From positions 16,938,121 through 17,002,120 of the forward strand of contig CM039506.1 of the NCBI GenBank assembly GCA_022432975.1: a DNA stretch of 64,000 nt, given 5' to 3'. Both the position numbers and the translations under genes were made by a program. The notes under the pieces are model-generated. The model had not been told where the DNA came from. It saw only the letters and a list, made by a program, of their open reading frames with translations, and searched no databases. Source of the DNA: Begonia masoniana. Its lineage: Eukaryota; Streptophyta; Magnoliopsida; Cucurbitales; Begoniaceae. Shown here piece by piece: positions 10,423-19,708 of the stretch. The first letter of the stretch is position 1. Every line of letters begins with the position of its first letter.

Positions 10423-11491
10423 TGATATGCCCACGACCCCGATTCCGAACACGAACCAAGGTACTTATTTTAATTATTTTATCTACTAATTGGTTATTGA
10501 GTTTTGTAGGAAAAGTTTCTATGTAGCTTGGAAAAAGATTCAAGAAGAGGGAATTTGTCTTCCCTTATCAAATATTGTAACCAAGCTTTTATTATTTTAG
10601 AGAGTTTTTATCTTATTTTGTTGCCACGTGGAGATGTATCAAAATTGAAGAACAATTGCTAGACCAAACCGGTTCACCCAATGCCTATTCTCCAGCCGGT
10701 TCACGCTAACGGCTATTCCCTCTCTAGGCGCTCCAACGGCTCTCTGAAGCGTTCAGCTTTCTCATTCCTCCCGTAGCTTTCTGAAGTTTTTCCTCTGTAT
10801 AAAAGCTTCTTTCCTCCTTTGTAATCTTTAGTTTTAGAACATTGAATATTTGGAAAATCAAAGAGTGAAGTTTATCTTCTCTTGAGCGAGAGAGAAACCG
10901 AGAGGTTCTCTGGTGCGCCGGCGCTTTGCGCCTGAAGGCCACCGATTGTTTCCCTGAGTTTGGGTTACTCAGTGGAACTCTTATCCGTCCTTCTCTCCCT
11001 CTTTCGAGTTGGGAATCCATGGAAGAAGGCGGCTGAAATCCCGTTTCCCTCGGTTGAGAATTTCGTCGGCAACGACCAATTCTTTTCCCGGAGCAGTTCA
11101 TTGCTTCTGGGCCAGCTTGGGGATCCCTCACATTCCACTCTCACCGTCGACAGCTTCTGAGGGAGAAGCTTCGTGAATGAATGGCTTTTCTCCCATTGCT
11201 GGCAGCTCTTCTCGTGAAGCAGCTTCTGCCTTCGGCGCTCTTCTGCGTCCAAAGGACCGGCATGGGTCCCATCGTTCCTCGGCGATCATGTGAGGTAATT
11301 TTCGGACTTCTCTGACTGGAAATAACCATCACCCATTTCACTACGCTGCATTTTCCATTTCACGTTTTCCATCCTCTGTTTTCTACATTTAGTGACTGTT
11401 TTTGGGGTGTTCCTTTGAGCACCGATCTGTTGTTTCTTTCTCTGTCTTCCGCACGCATGTTTCTCCCCATTTGCAGACCCGTAGCCTAACA
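10423..11491 (+). repeat. LARD left LTR
   Basis: TATAAAAG at 10798-10805 is a likely TATA box. Upstream are two AACGG cores (10704-10714 and about 10733-10740) resembling mitosis-specific activator elements. The stretch 10862-11160 reads like a transcribed leader. Open frames here are short and repeat in the other LTR; none resembles a known protein. Confidence 0.9.
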
Positions 11492-14288
11492 TTTGGTATC
11501 AGAGCCTAGTGCTCCGATGTTGCTATGTTTTGCTTCGTCTGTTCTGTCAGCATGCCTGTCCTCTCTCTCTGTTGTCTTTCGTCCATTGTTGTCGTGTTTT
11601 AAATGTTGCATGATCACTCTTGTTTCCTCCGCCAGCATGCATACTAAGAATGCCATCTGTTCTGCTTTGCTATTCTGTTCCATTCATTTTTCATGCTTTG
11701 TTCGATTGTCTTTTTTTGTTTCTCTTAACTCGTTCCAGTTCTTGTTTAATTTCCAGCATGATTTTTGAACTGTTTGGGAGACTCTTCAGGCCTGTTGACT
11801 GAGAGCATTCTGGTTTAAATTTCAAGCCATTAATCATGTGATTTTGGTTGTGTCTTAGTGTTTGAATCTGCTGTTTTCTCTGGTTTCCATTGCTGTCATT
11901 AACTGATATATTTTTGCCATCTTAAACTCATGATTCTGATTAGATAGCATGAACTAACCATGGCCGTATCTTTTAATTTTCAGAATGTTTATCAAGTGAA
12001 AAGCATGTTCTGATGTGTTCCTTTTTTTTTTATGTCGTTTGTGTTCTGTTTTAGTGCACCATTGTACTGATTGTGTTGTTTCTTTTTGTTTCTTAGTATG
12101 CTTGTTTAAGTTTAAATTGTTGTGTTCAGCATGTGTGTCAAATTTTTTGTTTCTGATTAGTGTCTAAAGTGTGTCAAAGTCTTGTTTAGTTTGCGGATAG
12201 AGTTCTTTGTTGTTTTTCTGGTGCATCAACTTAAGTGTTGATTTCCTTTGCTGTTAGTTTAGGTTGATTAACAGCATATCTCAGTTGATGACTTCCCTGT
12301 TCCCAGTGGTCTGTTTAAGCACATTTAGTGCTCTGATTGCTGAAGCAATTGGTTTGCTTCTGTGGAATGTCCGGTCCTGTTCTTTTAAGAAAATGTTCTG
12401 CTGTTTTTTCTCCATTTTTTCTGGTTACCATTTTCAGCAGCATCTTGGCCCATTTTGATGAAATTTTCTGCAGCATTCTCTGCTCCTTTTCATGTCCAAA
12501 ATGTCCCTGCATGTTCCTGTTTAATGTCCACGTCTAGGGGCTGTTTTTGGAGTCTTAAACCTTGCTGTTTTTCAAGAAAATTTTCTGTTTTTCTTCAATT
12601 CTTGGTTGCTGTTTTCCTAAAGTTTTTCAAGTCGGTTTTTCTGGTGTTACCTCTCTGTTGTTTGTGATATGTCCACTGTTGTAGTGTCTTTTCTTTCTCT
12701 GTTGCAGCATCGTTTAGAGCTTTTAGTGTCTTTCCTCGCTGAATTTTTTTTTTAGAGTATTATAGTGAACTCTTTTGATAAACATAAACTAGTGTGCTAA
12801 ATTGAAAATTGACAACTCTGAATTTCTGCTCCAAAACCGAAAAGGAAAATGGATGTTAACCTTAATGACTTGAGTTTAATGAATGAATGCATCATCCTAA
12901 CGGTTAAAACTTGTTGTGAAGTTGTCGAGCAGTAATTAGAAAGAGTCATAATTTGGGTTTTGTTTTTCAGAAAAGTTTCAATTTTTTTTTTAGTACGCTG
13001 TTATTTGTTACGTTGCTATTGTTGTAAACTCTTCTTGGCTTCCTAATCCATCAAATGAAAATCGACCCAAGTAATGCGTAACAAGGTTTGTATCCTCTAA
13101 CACTTTGATTAGTTAGATATTTATGGATTTGGTAGATGGAGAAATTTATTGGTAAAAGAACTGGTGTTGAGCAGCAATTTAATTCATTGTTAAGAAACTG
13201 TTTTGAAATGAATTTTTGCTGATTTTCTTTTTTGTGTTTGCTGCTGCTAAGCCATGAAATTATTGTGCTAGTTTTTTCATTGTCTAAAACATGCATCTAT
13301 TATCATCTGCATTCTGTTTTTGGTGAATGGCCGAGATTGGATAAAGCTGTAGTTGACTTAAAATGCATGTTTCTTTTCCGTGTTAAAGCACGTTAATTCT
13401 AGTTGTGCTTTTATGATTGTGCCCTTATGCTGTTTCTAGTTTAACTGATGAAATTGTTTATGCTAGTTGTGTTTTAATTAATTAAGCATGCATCTAATAT
13501 CACTGCTTCTGTTTTTGCTGATTAGCCGAGGGTAGATAAAACTTTTATGGGTTTTAATGCATGAAATTGTTACTGCTATGGAACAATTTTAGGGATATAA
13601 TTCTACTGTTTTTGAAGTGCATCATTGTCCAAAATATCAACTTGTTTACTCATCTGAAAATTGGAAATTTAGGTTGATATGATCTTTGTTTTCCTCAAAT
13701 GTTTATCCCTACATTTTGTTGCTGTGTATTTTGATTGCCACGTAATGTTTTTGTGCCTTGATATTAGGTTAAGCAACTAGCAATTCATGATTCTGTTCTT
13801 TCCTCCAGAATGCATACAACCTGTTTGTAAAACTGCCTGAATGAAATCTAGAAAACTTTTGTTGACAAATGATAAAATCTATGCTAAGGATAGGTTTGAA
13901 AAATTTTATGGATAAATTCTCTTGAACTTATAATTGTTTTGCCTAGTTGACATGGATTATGATTATCCTTAGATCTTAAGCATTGAATTAAAAGATTGAT
14001 ACATTTTTGAAATTATTATTGAATTGTTAGCATGGAAATGAATTTGTTCAAAATGCACTTGTTGTGAAAAATTTATCTTGTATGCTTCCTTACAAATTGT
14101 TATGAGTGAACAATTCAAATTTTGAAATTTATTTGAGGACATTGTGGTTGGATATTAGAATTTCTACTCTATGCTATTTAATCTTTTGTGGGTCAAGTAA
14201 CGACCAAGGGTCTAAGTTCAAACTAACCTCATCTTAGACGAATCAACCATTAAGATTTGAGGACAAATCTTCAATAACCCGAAGAGTA
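11492..14288 (+). other. LARD internal region, non-coding
   Basis: PBS TGGTATCAGAGC is at 11494-11505. The remaining 2.7 kb is T-rich, rich in TGTTT/TTCTG, with only short spurious frames. Near the right end is a degenerate tract (GAGGACAAATCTTC ... CCGAAGAGTA) resembling the GAGGAC...PPT end of gypsy elements, which hints at Ty3/gypsy ancestry. Confidence 0.75.
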
Positions 14289-15357
14289 TGATATGCCCAC
14301 GACCCCGATTCCGAACACGAACCAAGGTACTTATTTTAATTATTTTATCTACTAATTGGTTATTGAGTTTTGTAGGAAAAGTTTCTATGTAGCTTGGAAA
14401 AAGATTCAAGAAGAGGGAATTTGTCTTCCCTTATCAAATATTGTAACCAAGCTTCTATTATTTTAGAGAGTTTTTATCTTATTTTGTTGCCACGTGGAGA
14501 TGTATCAAAATTGAAGAACAATTGCTGGACCAAACCGGTTCACCCAATGCCTATTCTCCAGCCGGTTCACGCTAACGGCTATTCCCTCTCTAGGCGCTCC
14601 AACGGCTCTCTGAAGCGTTCAGCTTTCTCATTCCTCCCGTAGCTTTCTGAAGTTTTTCCTCTGTATAAAAGCTTCTTTCCTCCTTTGTAATCTTTAGTTT
14701 TAGATCATTGAATATTTGGAAAATCAAAGAGTGAAGTTTATCTTCTCTTGAGCGAGAGAGAAACCGAGAGGTTCTCTGGTGCGCCGGCGCTTTGCGCCTG
14801 AAGGCCACCGATTGTTTCCCTGAGTTTGGGTTAATCAGTGGAACTCTTATCCGTCCTTCTCTCCCTCTTTCGAGTTGGGAATCCATGGAAGAAGGCGGCT
14901 GAAATCCCATTTCCCTCGGTTGAGAATTTCGTCGGCAACGACCAATTCTTTTCCCGGAGCAGTTCATTGCTTCTGGGCCAGCTTGGGGATCCCTCACATT
15001 CCACTCTCACCGTCGACAGCTTCTGAGGGAGAAGCTTCGTGAATGAATGGCTTTTCTCCCATTGCTGGCAGCTCTTCTCGTGAAGCAGCTTCTGCCTTCG
15101 GCGCTCTTCTGCGTCCAAAGGACCGGCATGGGTCCCATCGTTCCTCAACGATCATGTGAGGTAATTTTCGGACTTCTCTGACTGGAAATAACCATCACCC
15201 ATTTCACTACGCTGCATTTTCCATTTCACGTTTTCCATCCTCTGTTTTCTGCATTTAGTGACTGTTTTTGGGGTGTTCCTTTGAGCACCGATCTGTTGTT
15301 TCTTTCTCTGTCTTCCGCACGCATGTTTCTCCCCATTTGCAGACCCGTAGCCTAACA
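14289..15357 (+). repeat. LARD right LTR
   Basis: The same length as the left LTR. The TATA box is at 14664-14671. Confidence 0.92.
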
Positions 15358-15561
15358 TCGGAGCCGAATCGCCGACCCATGGTAACCATCCGGCGGGGTT
15401 AATCAAAGACCCCAGATTATTCTGAATATATTATTCTGAATATAAATCGAAATGCCCGTGTTTTGATTGGGATCAAACTTTCCCTGAGCCGTGATCGTGT
15501 TTTGCTGGCCTTGCATCGGCAATCGGGGGAATATGAATGAACTTTGGGGGAGATTCCGGCA

Positions 15562-16241
15562 ATGGAGATCCACCAGGTTTGTCTGCCGGAGAAGCGGAGT
15601 ACTTTTCAGAAACTGAAGCATAAGCTTTCGGAGGTTTTCTTCCCCGACGACCCACTTCACAGATTCAAAGACCAAAAATGGCTAACGAAACTAAATCTGG
15701 GTCTTCAGTTCTTTTTTCCGATATTTCAGTGGGGCCCTCAGTACAACATCGGATTTTTGAAGGCTGATGTTGTCTCTGGTCTCACCATTGCTAGTTTGGC
15801 CATCCCTCAGGTTTTCTCTTTCTCTCTCTAACTCATCAATGGCGGATTACGTATGATTTGGAAGACAGAAATGAGCGTATAACTGTGTCACAAACTCCAT
15901 TTCTTGAAATCTGATCATGAGTTTCGAATTCTGCAGGGGATCAGTTACGCAAAGCTTGCAAACTTGCCTCCGATCATCGGTCTATGTTAGTAGTACAATG
16001 GCTACAATCTTTTATCAAGTGTTTTTTTCTCTAAAAAAACCTAATTTTGTTTAAAGTTCTGCAGATTCAAGCTTTGTTCCTCCATTGATATATTCATTTC
16101 TCAGGAGCTCAAGACATCTCGCGGTTGGTCCAGTTTCGATTGCTTCTCTCGTAATGGGTTCCATGCTCAGCGAGAAAGTTTCTTTCATTAAAGACCCTTC
16201 TCTGTATCTTAAACTGGCCTTCACTGCCACCTTCTTCGCCA
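15562..16241 (+). pseudogene. SULTR3: Captured N-terminal fragment of a SULTR3-type sulfate transporter (three exons)
   Basis: Exon 1 (15562-15810, 83 codons, from MEIHQVCLPEKR) contains the FFPDDPLHRFK and SGLTIASLAIPQ blocks of group-3 proton/sulfate cotransporters. Exon 2 (15937-15985) gives GISYAKLANLPPIIGL. Exon 3 (16065-16241) gives SSFVPPLIYSFL, LAVGPVSIASLVMGSM and LKLAFTATFFA. GT/AG borders and phases agree, so about 160 residues read continuously without a stop. The full family is about 650 aa with about 12 membrane spans and a STAS domain. Only the cytosolic N-terminus and first helices are here, and the frame is cut by the MULE TIR. An upstream ATG at 10412 was separated from this block by the LARD insertion. 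It is not a functional transporter. Confidence 0.92.
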
Positions 16242-16249
16242 GAGAGAGA

Positions 16250-16420
16250 GAGAGAGTTTGGTAATTTTAAAAAAGCATCTGTCAATTTTAATTGAAAAAT
16301 TGACGGTAGGGTTTGAATTGCAAACGTTTTATACGTTAGGGTTTGATTGGGTACAAAACAAACGTTAGGTACCAAATGGTCACTGACCCCATACGTTGGA
16401 GTCTAAATGGTACTTTTCCC
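16250..16420 (-). repeat. Pack-MULE right terminal inverted repeat
   Basis: Complement of 10142-10310. Ends ...GGTACTTTTCCC and is followed by the TSD at 16421-16429. Confidence 0.92.
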
Positions 16421-16429
16421 TAAATTTTA
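16421..16429 (+). repeat. 9-bp target-site duplication of the Pack-MULE, right
   Basis: TAAATTTTA, identical to 10133-10141. Confidence 0.93.
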
Positions 16430-16669
16430 TATTAAATCCATTTCATTTATTATTTTACCTACTTCATTATTATTTTACCTACTTCTTTTTATTTTGATTT
16501 TAATTAATTCTTTTATTAAATTTCTACGATTAATTACCTGTAATTTAATGTTCATTTTCACGACTTCAACTCCTACCGAAAATTAACGAAATTGATCCCA
16601 ATTATTTACACTTAAAATTCGCGAAAAATTTATTCAAATTTTTACTACTAAAATTTGGCGGATCTTACA

Positions 16670-17433
16670 TTGAGTCTCTTCTGTAACTTCAGTATCCGAA
16701 AAGCTCTCGAAAAGAAGGCTTCCCTCAACCCTTTTCCCATCTTCTTCCTCGTGAAGATGGGTTTGGTCTGTAATGAAGAAACTGAGGCCTTGGCGATAAG
16801 TAATTTGTTTTTGGATCATATGGAGGCATGGCTGGATCCTCATCAAGAGGAGCTATAATTTGACAAGATGACGGACTCGAAGCAGGACTAATATTAAACC
16901 TGTACTCGAAGATTGACTAAATCAGCATCCTCAAACATAGTATTTTCTAAAAAACCTGAACTTTTTGTTGCACTATCAATGAAAGACAGTTTTTGAAGCT
17001 TTATGAATCGAAGATGAAGCTCGTAAAGCCAACCGGAGGTCCGTCGAATCTAAGGATGGCTCTATAGAATTGCAATCTTCTGGTTTTAGATCAACACTCG
17101 TTGGTTGAATTGCTTCATAGGCATTCACCGAGTTCAGTGACGAGGTTTTCAAGTCAGAAGACGAGAGAGAAGTTCGAACTGGCTCGTTCCTCTCAATCAG
17201 AATCTTCTTCTTTGGAGACATGGAGATCTTGGAAGAAGCTGAGATTGTTGGAGACATGAAGTTCTTGGTGCATTTTGTGATTTTTGTTGATCGAATTCTT
17301 CCAATTCTAGGATTGTGATCTTTTCCATTTTCTTTTTCATCGAGATCTCGACAATATGTAGAAGAGTTTCTCTGCGGATGGTCTGCTTGAAGTCGGCGAA
17401 GACGACGATGACTTGTTAGAAGGGGAAGCCATT
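16670..17433 (-). pseudogene. Host gene fragment, uncharacterised plant protein family, cut by element A
   Basis: On the minus strand, a start near 17433 gives a serine-rich beginning (MASPSNKSSSSS). After a frame change a long frame follows with KNFMSPTISASSKI and SPKKKILIERNEPVR, ending at 16976. A second block (16843-16675) encodes NYLSPRPQFLHYRPNP and, in a shifted frame, SFSDTEVTEETQ. I associate these blocks with one conserved but poorly characterised plant family (MSPTISAASK...NYLSPRPQFL); that is from memory of family motifs, not a search. Frameshifts and truncation at 16670 by the element A LTR show it is broken. The rest may lie left of the window. Confidence 0.55.
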
Positions 17434-17911
17434 GAAAGGAAAGAAGGACAGTTTGGAAAGACAGGCATACTGAAAAATCAGATATGTAGCGGCTAGTTTG
17501 CGAAGGAAATGACAATTTGAAATTTAGTGATTTTCCATCGTTAAAATAGGATTATTGAATAAGCGAGAAATAATTAAAGCCGTTGGATTAAGGTAATCCT
17601 ATGTAGCCGTTGAAGATCTTTTTCTACTTGGCTTTTATTAGAATGACGATATCTTTTAGGAATCAAAAGATTTTAATTTTATTCCATCATGAATTATAAT
17701 TTCTACAATAAACCGAACCGGACCATTTAAATCCTAATTTGCCAACCCTATTTAATCTATCGTCGTCGGTTCTCTCCAGACAGTTCACTCCTCTTCCACA
17801 ATCGCTTCTTCTCTTCTCTCTTCGTCCTCGACTTCGACAGACGCCTCTCCATTATTCTAAACATTACCGTCGCACTCTCTCTTCGGCTCCCTTTTCGGCT
17901 TTTCCTTTGTC
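17434..17911. promoter_or_regulatory. Shared promoter between divergent host genes, with two AACGG (MSA-like) elements
   Basis: AT-rich, with no ORF that looks real. AGCCGTTGGA (17579-17588) and TAGCCGTTGAAG (17605-17616) contain inverted AACGG cores resembling the mitosis-specific activator bound by MYB3R factors; the first fits YCYAACGGYY. Such elements are expected upstream of G2/M genes, which fits the PATRONUS-like reading of the plus-strand gene. Confidence 0.45.
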
Positions 17912-18580
17912 AGCCTGTGATGGACGAACCCCGAAGGTAAGCTCTCTACTCTCTGCTCTTTCAGATTCTTTGTTTTATTTCCTTTTAAATCCGCTAATCG
18001 CGAACTTTATCGATTTTTGCATCTATTTCTGAAAATTTTGGAATAAAGAAACGACTTTTTGAGACCTATGAATCAATTCTTCTGTTCTTTGCCGATTAAT
18101 CAGATTGCGCTTTGAAATTTGAAGAATATATGAGATTGCAAGATCCAAACGAACGATTCAATTAAGTTCTGAATAATTAGGAAATCCTCTTTATAAATAT
18201 TTTGTTCTTCAAGTTTTTTTTTTTTCCGATTACTCGATAATATTAGGCAGATTTTTTTTTAAAAAAAAAAAAAACCTTTATTTTCTTTGATTTGAACTCA
18301 GCCAACCAAAAATCCTTCCTCCAGATACGGTATGAACACATTGGTATTAGGAAATTATGCAGCTGCCATGAAGAAAGGCAGGCTTAGCTTTAGTGGAAGA
18401 AAGAAGGCTTCAGAAAAATTGGTGACGAAGAATAACTTTGCTGTTATGGAAGAAGAAATTGGGGCAAGAGCAAAGAAGAACGTGTCGAAGAAGAACACTT
18501 TACTAGGAAAGTTCTTGCTGACATTACAAACTCACGAAGAAACGAGACACTGAAGAAGAAGCAAACACAAAACTAACTTT
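17912..18580 (+). pseudogene. 5' part of a PATRONUS (plant securin)-like gene
   Basis: A short first exon (ATG at about 17921, MDEPR) ends at a consensus AAG|GTAAGC donor. The next acceptor is TTGAACTCAG at about 18301, followed by QPKILPPDTV and a stop. Beyond it are a basic stretch (LSFSGRKKASEKL, KKNVSKKN) and, in a shifted frame, KVLADITNSRR. PATRONUS/PANS proteins have an ILxxDxN-like N-terminus, a basic region and a (K/R)ALxDITN block, and protect cohesion as plant securins. Stops and the frameshift show it is inactive. At about 18580 it runs into an inverted copy of a downstream intron. Identification is from motif memory. Confidence 0.5.
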
Positions 18581-18718
18581 ATTAAGAGATGATAGCTCTT
18601 GGGGCTTAAAGAGAAAAACAAAAGTAACCTACAAGTACAAGGATATTAACTGCATAAATATTGAAACAAATTATATTCAAATTCTTGATTTTGTTAGTTA
18701 CCGTTACCAAGTCCAAAG
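18581..18718 (-). repeat. Inverted copy of the PATRONUS-like intron, flanking the copia insertion
   Basis: Reverse complement of about 35113-35245 (and of 46444-46580), including TAACGGTAACTAACAAAA and ATTTATGCAGTTAATAT. It ends at CAAAG (18714-18718), the left TSD of the copia element. Confidence 0.88.
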
Positions 18719-19380
18719 TGTTGACTTACAGATTGTTTAAGTCATAATTTGTTTTTGATTATGTATTTGTATAATTAGTGTACAATTTGATTATGTGTAT
18801 TTAAAGAGAATAATGAATATGAGGTTATTTGGAAATACCCTTGAAAAGGGTATTTTAGTTGTCTAATAAATCGGTTTGAGTATACAGAATTAAATAGCAA
18901 AATAGGCTTGCATATACCGATCGCTACACGACAAAGAAATGATGCATCTGCCGATAGCGTTTTTGAAGACATCGGCCGATGTCATGTCAAGGTGCATTTG
19001 CCGATAGCTGTTGAAGCTACTCCTGCCGATGCCGGTTCATGACGTGTTGAGGTGCATATGCCGATAACATTTACAAGTCTCATCTGCCCGTGAAGCTCTA
19101 AGCAAACATCTACCGATGACGTGGTCAGTACTTATATGTTTCATCTGCCGAAGCGTTTTTGAAGATATCTACCGATGACGTGGTCAGTGCTTATATGTTT
19201 CATCTGCCGAAGCGTTTTTGAAGATATCTACCGATGACGTGGTCAGTGCTTATATGTTTTATCTGCCGAAGCGTTTTTGAAGATATCTGCCGATGATGTG
19301 TCAAGATGGATCTGCCGATAGCATTTGACGCTACTCATACCGATGTCGTTCAAGCTTGCACATGTCGATCACTAGATGAC
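18719..19380 (+). repeat. Copia LTR, 5' part, with TGCCGAT motifs
   Basis: Starts TGTTGACTTACAG. From about 18945 it is filled with CATCTGCCGATAG and CTACCGATGACGTGG motifs, the complement of the ATCGGCAGATG motif found in the gypsy LTRs. No ORF. Confidence 0.7.
19142..19300 (+). repeat. 59-bp tandem repeat in the copia LTR
   Basis: Units start at 19142, 19201 and about 19260 (CATCTGCCGAAGCGTTTTTG...). A degenerate unit precedes at 19081. Each unit contains CCGATGACGTGG or CCGATGATGTG. Confidence 0.9.
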
Positions 19381-19708
19381 AGAGTTTTTCGTCATATGAT
19401 AGATTTCAATATTGTTCCCAAGGGTGGACATTATGACGAGGTGAGCGCAATGGAACTGTTTTGTTGTCTGTTTTGCAATCTAGTTCAAGACACCCTTCAA
19501 CATTGGCTAATAGTTGTTCGAGGATGATTCTAGCTGTATCCTCCAGGGCTACTCTCGACCATATAATCTGCTTCTCATGCGGTTATTTGCTCGTCTTGAG
19601 ATTGTCCTTCCTGAGGAGAGGAGCCTGTGAGACTTCTGCCCTCTCAATCTTTATTCCTATTCCACTCTCAACAGGATGGGGATGCAAACGAATCGTAAAA
19701 GGAAAATC
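19381..19708 (+). repeat. Inverted duplicate of part of the extra copia ORF
   Basis: Reverse complement (about 90%) of 21325-21647, encoding a decayed copy of VFRHMIDFNIVPKGGHYDEV. Together they form an inverted repeat with a 1.6-kb loop holding the minisatellite. Confidence 0.9.

Larger units (their letters stand above)
10423..15357 (+). mobile_element. Nested LTR retrotransposon without coding capacity (LARD-like), TSD TCGGA
   Basis: Two 1069-bp LTRs (10423-11491 and 14289-15357) start TGATATGCCC and end AGCCTAACA. TCGGA flanks the element at 10418-10422 and 15358-15362. A TGGTATCAGAGC PBS follows the left LTR. The 2.8-kb interior is T-rich and has no gag, protease or pol homology, so it is a large non-autonomous derivative. 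I see about eight substitutions between the LTRs (about 0.75%), so insertion was recent. Orientation is taken from the PBS side. Confidence 0.95.
10142..16420. mobile_element. Pack-MULE: Mutator-like element with TIRs and captured SULTR3 exons
   Basis: Terminal inverted repeats of about 170 bp (10142-10310 and 16250-16420) begin GGAAAAAGTACC or GGGAAAAGTACC and are nearly perfect complements. They are bounded by the 9-bp TSD TAAATTTTA. No transposase gene is present. Between the TIRs lie CT microsatellites and an N-terminal sulfate-transporter gene fragment with its introns. Removing the nested LTR element leaves a 1.34-kb unit, a typical Pack-MULE size. The paralogous LTR at about 5760-5800 shows the locus without the insertion. 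Confidence 0.93.
1..16669 (-). mobile_element. Element A: non-autonomous Ty3/gypsy LTR element, minus strand, left end outside window
   Basis: Minus-strand order is 5' LTR (7655-16669), PBS (7633-7644), gag (7504-6107), polypurine tract, then 3' LTR (6024 to beyond the window start). Both LTRs begin TGTAAGATCCGCC when read on the minus strand. The internal region is only about 1.6 kb and contains gag plus a remnant of protease. Integrase, RT and RNase H are absent, so it could move only with enzymes supplied in trans. The right boundary is followed by TTGAG (16670-16674), the expected TSD, whose partner lies outside the window. It carries two later insertions, a solo LTR in the left LTR and a Pack-MULE in the right LTR. 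Confidence 0.85.
7655..16669 (-). repeat. Element A 5' LTR, split by the nested Pack-MULE
   Basis: Subtracting the MULE and one target duplication (6288 bp) leaves a 2727-bp LTR. It holds a 0.6 kb version of the GGTGAA/TTCACC satellite, a TTGAC-rich block, a CT microsatellite near 10010-10035 and an AT-rich start (16421-16669). Bases 7655-8190, the LTR part next to the PBS, show no ORF. Confidence 0.85.

Noticed and set aside
10724..11683. Short frames in the LARD LTR and beyond (for example MRDPQAGPEAMN, MDAEERRRQ)
   Set aside because: They repeat in the other LTR, overlap on both strands and resemble no known domain; the region is better explained as LTR promoter and leader.
15562..16241. 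A functional sulfate transporter gene
   Set aside because: Only three N-terminal exons are present, bounded by MULE TIRs; about three quarters of the protein is missing.
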